DNA of 52,475 bases from Gammaproteobacteria bacterium (GTDB taxonomy: Bacteria; Pseudomonadota; Gammaproteobacteria; Eutrophobiales; Eutrophobiaceae): contig JAJFKL010000049.1 of assembly GCA_021773235.1 (NCBI GenBank), forward strand, positions 1 through 52,475, in the 5' to 3' direction. The position numbers and the translations under genes were made by a program. Below are positions 6,957 to 13,612 of the stretch, piece after piece. The notes under the pieces were generated by a model, which was given only the letters and a program-made list of their open reading frames with translations, made no database searches and was not told the DNA's origin. The first letter of the stretch is position 1; each line of letters starts with the position of its first letter.

Positions 6957-6985
6957 AATATAATAAACACGTACCTGTTTGTCAA
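6957..6985 (-). promoter_or_regulatory. Sigma70-type promoter for the leftward operon
   Basis: On the minus strand, TTGACA (6985-6980), a 17-base spacer and TATATT (6962-6957) match the sigma70 consensus at 11 of 12 positions. The predicted start near 6950 leaves a leader of about 35 bases before the pentapeptide gene. The -35 TTGACA is also one arm of a TGTCAA-N8-TTGACA inverted repeat (6980-6999), so a repressor could cover it. Confidence 0.85.
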
Positions 6986-7019
6986 GTTATTTTTTGACAT
7001 ATTTGAGAATAAATGAAGG

Positions 7020-7074
7020 TGACAAATATTGTCAGTGTATTAGCACAAAAAGATACAGTGACAAAAATTGTCAC
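7020..7074. promoter_or_regulatory. Paired operator-like palindromes TGACAA-N3-TTGTCA
   Basis: TGACAA-ATA-TTGTCA (7020-7034) and GTGACAA-AAA-TTGTCAC (7058-7074) share the same half-site, with centres 39 bp apart. The half-site TGTCA also appears in the inverted repeat over the leftward -35 box. A third, unrelated palindrome, GTAACT-A-AGTTAC, lies at 7125-7137. This is the layout of a multi-site repressor operator. The binding protein is unknown; it may be the ribbon-helix-helix protein or a host factor. Confidence 0.75.
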
Positions 7075-7168
7075 ATGCATGGGTGATAGAAGGAATTAGT
7101 GAGTTAGTGTTATGTGGGTACTGTGTAACTAAGTTACTCAATCGGAGACATTCGCCCTTTGTTCGCCC

Positions 7169-7197
7169 CGAACACTTGTTTATTTTACAAGTGTTCG
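7169..7197. promoter_or_regulatory. Perfect 11-bp inverted repeat
   Basis: CGAACACTTGT (7169-7179) and ACAAGTGTTCG (7187-7197) pair perfectly around a 7-base AT loop. There is no T-run on either strand, so this is not an ordinary terminator. It could be a cruciform-forming site, a replication or recombination element, or another operator. It lies midway in the divergent control region. Confidence 0.7.
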
Positions 7198-7302
7198 AGT
7201 GTTTAAATACATAAAGCTAGAAACTGATAGTTGTTGACCAGGGATTCAGGCACGTTCTAAGGCTCTGAGATGCCTTTAAATCAATAAAAATGAATAGGTG
7301 GA

Positions 7303-7331
7303 CCCCCACCCCCCAAAGCCGCCCACCCCCC
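7303..7331 (-). other. G-quadruplex motif on the minus strand
   Basis: The plus strand has C-runs of 5, 6, 3 and 6 bases separated by 1, 7 and 1 bases. On the minus strand this satisfies the usual four-tract rule (G3+ with loops of 1-7). It is striking in a moderately AT-rich genome and lies between the two divergent transcription units. It may affect replication or transcription. Confidence 0.7.
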
Positions 7332-7494
7332 TCCTATATATCGTTAGAGCTCCACCTTCTCCCCTCTCAAATAACCCATTGACCCACTGACCTCTTATAC
7401 AATGGTGTGGGCCCAAACGGGCTAACTTAGACAACTACTGTCAGAGGGCTCCAGTGAGATATTGCGCTATGTTTATCAATGCATAACGAAGGTG

Positions 7495-7606
7495 TGGTAT
7501 ACTTTTCCCGAATGTAGTTTTTGCTGTGGTTTGAGAGATCGACCTCGCAGCCTGTCTACTTAATAGCGCAGGACGGGACATAGTTATTGGATCTCGCCTC
7601 GACCAC
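7495..7606 (+). promoter_or_regulatory. Extended -10 promoter and structured leader of the rightward operon
   Basis: TGG-TATACT (7495-7503) looks like an extended -10 promoter without a good -35. The predicted RNA contains GTGGT (7526-7530) pairing with ACCAC (7602-7606), GAGATC (535-540 of the 7,000s) pairing with GATCTC (7590-7595), and an apical CCTG/CAGG or CCTGTC/GACGGG stem. A leader of about 150 bases before the first gene at 7656 is unusually long for this genome. A riboswitch-like, anti-termination or stability role is possible; no known class is recognised. Confidence 0.5.
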
Positions 7607-7655
7607 TACCTAACTAAACTATTAAAAAAAATTTTCAAAAAAAAAAGGACAGACG

Positions 7656-7910
7656 ATGATCACAATTAGAAACGAAGGTAAGTTTGGCAGCGGGTCCAAA
7701 GCTTTCACGGCTCAGAACGGTCAGTATGTTCGTTGCGTGGAAGAGGCCGAGCAGTATTTAAAAGTTTTGAAGCGGGTCGCAGAACAAGTTGAGGAAGAGA
7801 ACGCAGAAAAAGAAAAACTTCGACAGGAACAAGTTCGCGCGCAAGAGAAACTTTCCCCTGCTCCAGAAGATTCAGAATCTGAAGAATCTGAAGAATCTGA
7901 AGAAAAATAA
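7656..7910 (+). CDS. Hypothetical protein with acidic Ser-Glu tail, 84 aa
   Basis: First gene of the rightward operon, preceded by an AAAGGACAG ribosome site. Residues 28-66 form a predicted coiled coil (EQYLKVLKRVAEQVEEENAEKEKLRQEQ). The tail is a repeated ESEESEESEE stretch coded by a short GAATCTGAA tandem repeat near 7870-7905. The acidic tail suggests a protein-binding or DNA-mimic role. I do not recognise the family. Confidence 0.65.
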   Translation: MITIRNEGKFGSGSKAFTAQNGQYVRCVEEAEQYLKVLKRVAEQVEEENAEKEKLRQEQVRAQEKLSPAPEDSESEESEESEEK

Positions 7911-7934
7911 ACTCTTTGAAAAGGAGAAAACTTT

Positions 7935-8213
7935 ATGCCGTTACCGGAGACAGAAGATGCGACAACCAATCCCGAACTCGCAGTCCCTCCACCGACCGGA
8001 GAACATTTCGTAGAGCCAGGAGATCTCTGCGGTCTTGAAGCCGTTGACGCAGAAATGATCGGTCTCGAAAATTTTTTCAAAAAAGAACATCTCTCCTCTG
8101 AAGCGGGGAACGTCGTTCGCCAAATGATAAAAAGAATCCGCGACCTCGAAACGGACAAAGACTTCATGAAGCGAGCAGCGGAAGACTCTCTCATAACGAT
8201 TTGCTCAAGGTAG
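7935..8213 (+). CDS. Hypothetical protein, 92 aa
   Basis: The protein opens with a proline-rich acidic segment (TNPELAVPPPTGEHFVEPGDLCGL) and ends in a helical part (EAGNVVRQMIKRIRDLETDKDFMKRAAED). A GGAGAAAACTTT site precedes the ATG at suitable spacing. It ends seven bases before the next gene. No family is recognised. An antisense frame crosses this gene and its neighbours but lacks a start context. Confidence 0.65.
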   Translation: MPLPETEDATTNPELAVPPPTGEHFVEPGDLCGLEAVDAEMIGLENFFKKEHLSSEAGNVVRQMIKRIRDLETDKDFMKRAAEDSLITICSR

Positions 8214-8220
8214 CCTAAAA

Positions 8221-8487
8221 ATGAATCTGGACAAAACCAAATGGAACTCAGAAGAAGTCTACAATGATAAGTCAGACCGTCTGTCAGAGATAATGGACGA
8301 GTACCAAGTACAAGCCGGAATTCTTTCAACTAATATGGCGATACTGATCGAACTTCGGTCATTGAATAATTTTAAACGCAACCATAAATGCGAGAAAGGC
8401 AAAGCTCTTATGTCAGGAAAAAATACGATTCTAATGTTTTTTGTAGCGTTAGCGAGTTGGGCAGTAGGTTTTTATGTTTGTCAGTAA
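8221..8487 (+). CDS. Putative single-span membrane protein, 88 aa
   Basis: The first 60 residues are polar and helical. The last 22 (ILMFFVALASWAVGFYVCQ) form one hydrophobic span, so it is a tail-anchored protein with the soluble part in the cytoplasm. Small single-span proteins in this position may be holins or anti-holins, but there is no recognisable endolysin nearby. A 17-codon ORF (8489-8542) lies between it and the next gene and overlaps that gene's start as ATGA. Confidence 0.6.
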   Translation: MNLDKTKWNSEEVYNDKSDRLSEIMDEYQVQAGILSTNMAILIELRSLNNFKRNHKCEKGKALMSGKNTILMFFVALASWAVGFYVCQ

Positions 8488-8538
8488 AATGGTAAGTTAT
8501 GAAACAGAAACTCTTGACCGAGTTGGAAAGGATCTGAG

Positions 8539-8922
8539 ATGACCTCGAACAGCGGAGCAGAGGAAGGAAGCCCTTCCGCACAAAAACTGATTCAGCAGAT
8601 CCATAATATTCTTTGGGACTGCGACAAAAAACATGATGCGCGTCCCGAGCATATTTATGTTTCTATAGAAGAGTTTGAAACGTTGAAAGCTTTTAAGTCA
8701 CCGATTATTAATTTCGAGTCAGGAGTTACAGAAGATCGGATGTTTATTCTTGGCGTAGAGATTTTGCAGATTAGAGAAGGTGTGGATTTCGTAACTTACG
8801 ACGAAGCGCGACCCATATCTCGGGAGCAGCTCGACAAGCTGGAACCGAGACCGAGTATCGGGTTTGGGAATTCATGCAACTGGGATGAAGAGCTTAAAAA
8901 TTTAATAGCGAAAGGTGGTTGA
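8539..8922 (+). CDS. Hypothetical protein, 127 aa
   Basis: The ribosome site is AAAGGATCTGAG just before the ATG. The sequence has a helix-rich start (AQKLIQQIHNILWDCDKK) and a mixed alpha/beta middle (EHIYVSIEEFETLKAFKS, MFILGVEILQIREGVDF). It ends in a tail with ARPISREQLDKLEPRPS. I see no catalytic signature. It is probably a small pre-packaging or assembly protein, judged only by position. Confidence 0.6.
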   Translation: MTSNSGAEEGSPSAQKLIQQIHNILWDCDKKHDARPEHIYVSIEEFETLKAFKSPIINFESGVTEDRMFILGVEILQIREGVDFVTYDEARPISREQLDKLEPRPSIGFGNSCNWDEELKNLIAKGG

Positions 8923-8924
8923 TT

Positions 8925-9125
8925 ATGAGTTTCAACTATAAAATAGGAGAGGAAGTGTATTCTAAACTTCACAAGAAGAACGGAGTTGTGCAATTCAGGC
9001 AGTATGTAGAAACTCCCAACTCAACGTTTAACGAGTATGCGGTTATGCTGATTAATGAAGACGGGTCAACTGTTTCTGTAGAGACGAGCGAATACTGGCT
9101 AACATCCAAAAGGTTTGACCATTGA
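8925..9125 (+). CDS. Hypothetical small beta-rich protein, 66 aa
   Basis: The chain alternates like a small beta barrel: NYKIGEEVYSKLHKKNGVVQF, EYAVMLINEDGSTVSVE, EYWLT. This recalls SH3-like or KOW-type folds of small phage proteins, but no specific family is clear. The ATG at 8925 follows GGTGG and is preferred to the TTG at 8919. Its stop overlaps the TTG start of the next gene. Confidence 0.65.
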   Translation: MSFNYKIGEEVYSKLHKKNGVVQFRQYVETPNSTFNEYAVMLINEDGSTVSVETSEYWLTSKRFDH

Positions 9126-9496
9126 AAACTTTTATCGCATTCGAACTATTTTTTCTAATCCTGTTGGGGTTATGTCTAGTAGGTCTAGTTAGAGGAGAAG
9201 AGGATGTCCTTTTCAAGGTTCAAGATGAAGCAATTAATAAAACTGAAGAAGTCTGCCCTGAAGACGACAACGGCAACGACTTTATCGAATGCCCACAGAC
9301 CTATGGAAACACCCCTGGGTTTGAAACTACCCATGAAAGAAAAGCAGCGAAGAAGATTATCGCTGGAGAAGACTACTCGGAATATGATAAAAGAAGGTTG
9401 TTTAGAAAGGAGCGAGTGAATGTTAGATCGAAGAAATTTTCTAAAGATGTCGGGCAGCTTCTTAGGCACGTTAGCGGCGACGCTTTATCTCCCTAA
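9122..9496 (+). CDS. Putative exported or membrane-anchored protein, 124 aa
   Basis: Translation most likely starts at a TTG that overlaps the previous stop (TTGA), with AAAAGG 8 bases upstream. Residues 4-24 are a hydrophobic signal or anchor (AFELFFLILLGLCLVGLVRG). The rest is polar with two cysteines in an acidic stretch (EEVCPEDDNGNDFIECP), which suits a periplasmic disulfide. A basic tail follows (KIIAGEDYSEYDKRRLFRKER). Its last 77 bases overlap the Tat-signal gene in another frame. The overlap resembles Rz/Rz1 spanin pairs, but neither product has a lipobox. Confidence 0.6.
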   Translation: MKTFIAFELFFLILLGLCLVGLVRGEEDVLFKVQDEAINKTEEVCPEDDNGNDFIECPQTYGNTPGFETTHERKAAKKIIAGEDYSEYDKRRLFRKERVNVRSKKFSKDVGQLLRHVSGDALSP

Positions 9497-9743
9497 AGAA
9501 GTTGCGGCGAAAGTAAGCGAGAGACTGACTTTTGGAGGCTCTAGCGACAAACTAAAAGTTCAGTTCAGTAAAGGCGAAATCTCTGAAGAGATGAAATCTT
9601 GGAAGAGCTTCCCCGACCATCTTACAAAACCTCGTCACGGACAGCTCCCGACAGATCCGAGACATGCACATGCAAGAGCAGGTGCAGAAGCTTTAGCTAA
9701 AAGAATTGATCGCGGAGTTTTGAAAACTTTAGTTTTTTCTTAA
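9420..9743 (+). CDS. Tat-signal protein, N-terminal frame (probably frameshifted)
   Basis: Residues 2-30 form a textbook twin-arginine signal: LDRRNFLKMSG, a hydrophobic core GSFLGTLAATLYL, and an A-K-A type cleavage zone (EVAAKV). The Tat pathway exports folded proteins across the inner membrane, which is rare for phage proteins. AAAGGAG sits 8 bases before the ATG. The frame stops at 9741-9743 directly after a T6 run (9733-9738), yet the +1 frame stays open to 9855 and reads as protein, so the real product is probably about 144 residues. The mature part contains HLTKPRHGQLPTDPRHAHA, of unknown function. Confidence 0.75.
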   Translation: MLDRRNFLKMSGSFLGTLAATLYLPKEVAAKVSERLTFGGSSDKLKVQFSKGEISEEMKSWKSFPDHLTKPRHGQLPTDPRHAHARAGAEALAKRIDRGVLKTLVFS

Positions 9744-9855
9744 CGGCAAGCAGCTAGAAGAGAGTAAGGACTTTTCAATCGCTGACGAATCTCTTATAGA
9801 GCTAGCCGGACCTATGAAAAAGACAGATTCTATAAAAATCGTTAGATACGTATAA
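9742..9855 (+). pseudogene. Out-of-frame continuation of the Tat-signal gene
   Basis: In the +1 frame after the T6 run the sequence reads LNGKQLEESKDFSIADES, then LIELAGPMKKTDSIKIVRYV and a stop at 9853-9855. It has no start codon of its own and joins smoothly to the upstream frame as TLVF-LNGKQL. Removing one T, or a +1 ribosomal slip from TTT to TTT, would fuse the parts. A programmed frameshift, a real mutation, and an assembly error in a short homopolymer are all possible. Confidence 0.6.
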
Positions 9856-9969
9856 GCTCTTCTCGGCTCTTTGAGGCTGTGGCCTTTGTCTCCTTTTCAC
9901 TACAGAGTCGAGGGGTCCGGGAAGAGTGAAAATTTTTAATAATCGTTAGGCATTTTAAAATATAACGCT
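9856..9969 (+). other. Structured intergenic segment before the terminase genes
   Basis: CTCTTCTCGG (starting about 9858) can pair with CCGGGAAGAG (about 9917-9926), ten pairs with one G-U. The stem closes a pyrimidine-rich interior, and TGAAAATTTTT follows. This could be a terminator with a long loop, or part of a packaging signal given its place next to the small terminase gene. No protein gene is seen. The small terminase start at 9970 lacks a clear Shine-Dalgarno sequence. Confidence 0.4.
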
Positions 9970-10623
9970 ATGAGAAGACGACCAGATAAAAATAGAAAAG
10001 CCTCTCTCCCTTCGGCCCACGAACCAAGTGTCGAGCTCCCTTCACTAGAGGAGTGGACAGATAATGAAGTAGTCAGTCTATCCCAAACTGATAAAGTAGT
10101 TGCCCTCCCAGTAAACCCAGTAATCCCCGAAAAAACCTACGAAGAGACGAAGGGAAGAGGCCATACAAGAAAACCTGACGAAGAAAGAAAAGAGAGAAAG
10201 AACGCGCCAAAAGTCAGAATCAATAGCGCACGTCACATGATCGTTGCAATGATGACAGTGAACGGAACTCCGAAAAGCATCATCGCGGCAGTCATGAAGA
10301 TGACGGAGAGTGCTCTTGAACAGGAGTTCGAGTTTGAACTGGTAAACGGTAAAACTTATCTCGATGCTCAGGTTGCAGGGCAGTTGGTGAAAGGCGCACT
10401 AAAAGGAGATTTTAAGTTTGTAAAAATGTATCTGGAAACGAAAGCCGGATACCAGAGCGCAGACAAGAAACCGGACGAAGGACAGAAAGACGGTCTCACC
10501 GAAGTTGAGCGAAGGCAGTTGGCAGCGAATTTGTTGACCAAAAATCCAGAGCTCGCGGAAACTCTCAGACAGCAAGCTAAAAAGATGAAGAAGGAAGACG
10601 TGAAACCTAAACTCATGAACTAA
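9970..10623 (+). CDS. terS: Terminase small subunit
   Basis: The 217-residue product has a disordered, charged N-terminus and a helical core at about 88-150. The core (ARHMIVAMMTVNGTPKSIIAAVMKMTESALEQEF) looks like the helix-turn-helix of phage small terminases. The C-terminus is a charged helix (ELAETLRQQAKKMKK). The subunit recognises the packaging start site and recruits the large subunit. The identity rests on this core, and on the stop overlapping the large-terminase start (TAATG). Confidence 0.8.
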   Translation: MRRRPDKNRKASLPSAHEPSVELPSLEEWTDNEVVSLSQTDKVVALPVNPVIPEKTYEETKGRGHTRKPDEERKERKNAPKVRINSARHMIVAMMTVNGTPKSIIAAVMKMTESALEQEFEFELVNGKTYLDAQVAGQLVKGALKGDFKFVKMYLETKAGYQSADKKPDEGQKDGLTEVERRQLAANLLTKNPELAETLRQQAKKMKKEDVKPKLMN

Positions 10624-13400
10624 TGACAGAAGAAACCGAAGAAAAAATAGAGCCGAACGAGTTAGAGAATCTGTTAGAGATAATGGAGAATCTTCCGGAG
10701 AAAGAAAAGGCGGAGTTTGATCTGCTTCTTCTTGGAGAGAAGCGAGAGAAGTTATGGCAACCTCTTATTGATATCTCTAATCCGACTCAGCCAACTCCAC
10801 AGAAACTTGCTGCCGATTGTCAGGCTGACATTCTTCTGTATGGCGGCGCAGCATACGGGGGAAAGCTATTATGCATCTATACGAAGCTTGTAACACCTTC
10901 AGGGTTTACTGAGATGGGTGATATCAAAGTTGGAAATTTCGTAATTGCTCAAGACGGGACTCCGACAAAAGTTAAGTTTATTTCTGAGATTGAAACTCCT
11001 GAGGATTCTTACGAGGTTGAGTTTTCAACAGGAGAAAAGATTAAAGCTTGTGGGAGACATCAATGGGTCACGTTAACGAATGCTGAACGAGAGCAGCAGT
11101 TAAAACTAACTCCTGAGTATCGAGCAAAGCGTAGAGCTTCACGATCTTCGAGAGCAGTAATAGATTCTAAAAAACCTTGGGCGAGTGAAGGATTGACTCA
11201 GAGAAATCGAGATAAAGTTTACGAGTATAAAAACTCTTCTATGCTAGGTTCGGTAAAAACGACGGAAGAGATTTTAAAAACGTTAAAAGTCAGAGGAAGT
11301 AGAGATAACCATGTCGTTGTGAATTGCGAACCGGTGAAAGGTTTTTTCAGGACTCCCACCGTCGAACCTTATTTGCTTGGGGTTTGGTTAGCGGATGGAA
11401 CGAGTGCTACTGGTGCTGTAGGAATGATGACAAAAGATCTTGACGAAATTCTTAATGAACGTCAGTGGGATTTAGTAAGTGAAAAAATCAAAACAGAAGG
11501 AAGAAAAGAGCCGTACAAGACCGTCGTTGTTAAATACTTAACTAAGTCTTTAAGAAGTTTAGATCTTATAAAAAATAAACATATTCCGGAACAGTATTTT
11601 TTAGCTAGCCTCGATCAAAAAATAGAGCTTCTACAAGGGTTAATGGATACAGACGGAACGTGTGACAAAAAAGGGAAATGTGAAATAGGTTTTTCAAATA
11701 AAGTTTTAGCTGAGAACGTTTTTAGACTGATAAGCTCTTTAGGGATAAAAACCTCCCTAAAAGAAAATAAGCTTCTAAATAAAAAAGCAAAGAAACATTT
11801 CAGAATGCAGTTTAAAACCTCTATACCGGTTTTTCAACTTAGAAGGAAATCAAAAAATCAAACTCTTGAAGGTCACCACTCTCGAATAAATAGACGTTCA
11901 ATTGTTTCGGTTAAAAAGATAAAACCTGTCCCAATGAGATGTATCCAAGTTGAACATGAAAGCGGAACCTATCTTATAACTGAGTCACACATCGTAACCC
12001 ATAACACAAACTTGATCTGTGGTCTTTCTGTTACGCAACATAATCGAGTTTCTATTTTCCGCAGAATGAAAGAAGATCTGATCCCTATCGAGGAAGAGAT
12101 CATAAGTATCAGAGGTCGCCACGGATACAACGGTCAGAAGCATAGATTTTACGTTCCTAAAGAGAATTTGAATATTCGACTCGGCGGAATGCAGTACGAG
12201 AAAAACAAGCAAAGCTATAAAGGCGACGCGAGAGACCTGATGTGTTTTGATGAAGTTCGAGATTTTTCTCGTACGCAGTTTACCTTCGTCATTGGTTGGA
12301 ATCGTTCACCAGATCCGAATCAACGCTGTCGTGTTATTGCTACGACTAACCCCCCTGATAGCGCAGAAGGGGATTGGATCGTGGAGTTTTGGGCTCCCTG
12401 GCTCGACCCTAATCATCCGAATCCGGCAATGCCGGGAGAGCTTCGATATTTTGTCACGGACGAAAACGGAGATGATAAAGAACTCGACGGGCCAGATCCG
12501 ATCATGATGGAGATTGCCGGAGTGGATCAACTGGTCTATCCTAAGAGCAGAACGTTTATCCCTTCATCCATCGACGACAATCCGTACGCTTCAGTAAGTT
12601 ATAAAGCAACTCTACAGTCCCTGCCTGAGCCTCTCAGAAGCCAAATGCTGATGGGTGACTTTATGGCAGGTCGAGACGACGATGCTTGGCAGGTAATCCC
12701 TTCAGCGTGGGTACAGGCAGCACAGGATCGATGGACAGAGCAGAAGCCCGTAGGCGAGAAGATGTCAGCAATGGGAGTTGATGCAGCAATGGGGGGTAAA
12801 GATAAATATGTACTTGCTCCTCGATACGGCTCTTATTTCGGTGAGTTAGTCCGTAAATCCGGAAGAGAGGTTCCGACAGGAGCTCTTGGGTCGGCGTTTG
12901 TGATGCAGCATATCCGCCACGGAGCTTCTATCAATCTGGACATCATAGGATCTGCCGGAGCTGCAACGTACGAGCATCTGAGCTCTAATGGCTCGAACGT
13001 TTTTCCGGTAGACAATAGAAAAAGCACCGCCGAAAAAGAGAAGAACGGTCTTCTAGGATTTTCGAATGTAAGATCCATGAATTTTTGGAGACTGAGAGAG
13101 GCACTAGATCCTGACGGAGATGAGTTGATAAGTCTTCCTCCAGGTTCGCAGGTGAAAGCGGATCTATGCGCTCCGAGATGGAGAAGAGTTCCGAGAGGCG
13201 GATATGTCCATGGAGTTATCGAAGTCGAAGGCAAAGATACAGAGTTGAAAGATGGTTGGGGAGATCTCCGAAAACGTCTAGGTCGATCAACCGACGACGG
13301 AGACGCTGTCGTGAATGCATGGGCCAGAGGGAAGGACACTGTGTCAAAACAGAGAAGCCGAAGCCGTCTTCCGGACAGAGCTAACAACAGGAGACCGTAA
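10623..13400 (+). CDS. terL: Terminase large subunit, interrupted by an intein
   Basis: The 925-residue precursor holds a 380-residue intein at 82-461. Without it the terminase is 545 residues, normal for the family. The ATPase P-loop is split: GGAAYGGK ends the N-extein and T462 starts the C-extein, so splicing restores GGAAYGGKT. Walker B is LMCFDE (Asp543, Glu544 of the precursor). The C-terminal nuclease domain carries MGVDAAMGGKD and later acidic residues (DDGDAVVNAW). TerL packages DNA into the prohead and cuts it. The unspliced precursor should lack ATPase activity. Confidence 0.95.
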   Translation: MTEETEEKIEPNELENLLEIMENLPEKEKAEFDLLLLGEKREKLWQPLIDISNPTQPTPQKLAADCQADILLYGGAAYGGKLLCIYTKLVTPSGFTEMGDIKVGNFVIAQDGTPTKVKFISEIETPEDSYEVEFSTGEKIKACGRHQWVTLTNAEREQQLKLTPEYRAKRRASRSSRAVIDSKKPWASEGLTQRNRDKVYEYKNSSMLGSVKTTEEILKTLKVRGSRDNHVVVNCEPVKGFFRTPTVEPYLLGVWLADGTSATGAVGMMTKDLDEILNERQWDLVSEKIKTEGRKEPYKTVVVKYLTKSLRSLDLIKNKHIPEQYFLASLDQKIELLQGLMDTDGTCDKKGKCEIGFSNKVLAENVFRLISSLGIKTSLKENKLLNKKAKKHFRMQFKTSIPVFQLRRKSKNQTLEGHHSRINRRSIVSVKKIKPVPMRCIQVEHESGTYLITESHIVTHNTNLICGLSVTQHNRVSIFRRMKEDLIPIEEEIISIRGRHGYNGQKHRFYVPKENLNIRLGGMQYEKNKQSYKGDARDLMCFDEVRDFSRTQFTFVIGWNRSPDPNQRCRVIATTNPPDSAEGDWIVEFWAPWLDPNHPNPAMPGELRYFVTDENGDDKELDGPDPIMMEIAGVDQLVYPKSRTFIPSSIDDNPYASVSYKATLQSLPEPLRSQMLMGDFMAGRDDDAWQVIPSAWVQAAQDRWTEQKPVGEKMSAMGVDAAMGGKDKYVLAPRYGSYFGELVRKSGREVPTGALGSAFVMQHIRHGASINLDIIGSAGAATYEHLSSNGSNVFPVDNRKSTAEKEKNGLLGFSNVRSMNFWRLREALDPDGDELISLPPGSQVKADLCAPRWRRVPRGGYVHGVIEVEGKDTELKDGWGDLRKRLGRSTDDGDAVVNAWARGKDTVSKQRSRSRLPDRANNRRP
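10866..12005 (+). other. Intein in TerL, class 3 signature, with LAGLIDADG endonuclease
   Basis: Precursor residues 82-461 form the intein. The first residue is Leu, not Cys/Ser/Thr. Block B has HQW (His146, Trp148). Block F has Cys440 where class 1 inteins carry Asp (MRCIQVE). Block G ends VTHN (Thr459, His460, Asn461), followed by Thr+1. Trp-Cys-Thr at these positions is the hallmark of class 3 inteins, which splice through the block F Cys and have been proposed to come from phages. LLGVWLADG (251-259) and LLQGLMDTDG (336-345) are the two LAGLIDADG helices of a homing endonuclease. The Cys at precursor residue 84 could suggest class 1, but excision there would leave Leu-Leu in the P-loop. 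Confidence 0.85.
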
Positions 13401-13612
13401 TGACAGCACCTAGAAGAAAATACGAACCAACTCCAGAAGAAGTTAAAGGTGGTTGGACGGAAGATACTTTAAGAGCTTATCACCGTAAAAGAAATTTAGA
13501 GGCCAGTAAAACAATCTTCAAAAACATGGAACGTAAGAATAAAAAACAAACGATACAGAATTACAAACTGCATCCGTTCAAGTGGAGGAAGCGTGAAAGA
13601 ATCAGTCCTTAG
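13400..13612 (+). CDS. Hypothetical basic protein, 70 aa
   Basis: It starts at the ATG overlapping the last base of the terL stop codon. The product is basic throughout (TLRAYHRKRNLEASKTIFKNMERKNKKQ) with a predicted central helix, and ends RKRERISP. It overlaps the acetyltransferase-like gene by 20 bases. Its position between terL and the portal gene suggests a small assembly or DNA-binding protein. No family is recognised. Confidence 0.65.
   Translation: MTAPRRKYEPTPEEVKGGWTEDTLRAYHRKRNLEASKTIFKNMERKNKKQTIQNYKLHPFKWRKRERISP

Larger units (their letters stand above)
6918..7655. other. Divergent control region without genes
   Basis: This 738-base stretch separates the leftward accessory operon from the rightward operon that leads to the structural genes. 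I found no convincing protein gene in it, only a six-codon ORF near 7112. It holds the leftward promoter, operator-like palindromes, a long inverted repeat, the G-rich tract and the structured leader listed separately. The arrangement resembles a temperate-phage immunity region, except that no repressor gene is in place. Confidence 0.7.

Noticed and set aside
7721-8329. Long antisense frame of 202 codons
   Set aside because: It lies against several coupled rightward genes with ribosome sites, has serine-rich low-complexity content, and lacks a ribosome site.
9204-9419. 71-codon frame nested in the exported-protein gene, with AGGAG upstream and TGA directly before the next ATG
   Set aside because: The product is a low-complexity Lys/Thr sequence, while the overlapping frame has a signal segment and a plausible globular part. 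A nested gene remains possible but is not supported.
10866-10880. Cys at precursor residue 84 as the N-terminal nucleophile of a class 1 intein
   Set aside because: Splicing there would leave Leu-Leu between GGK and T, destroying the P-loop, and the block F Cys with Trp/Thr fits class 3 better.
12833-13387. Antisense frame of 184 codons within terL
   Set aside because: It runs against the conserved nuclease domain of terL and has low-complexity Ser/Pro/Arg content typical of shadow frames.
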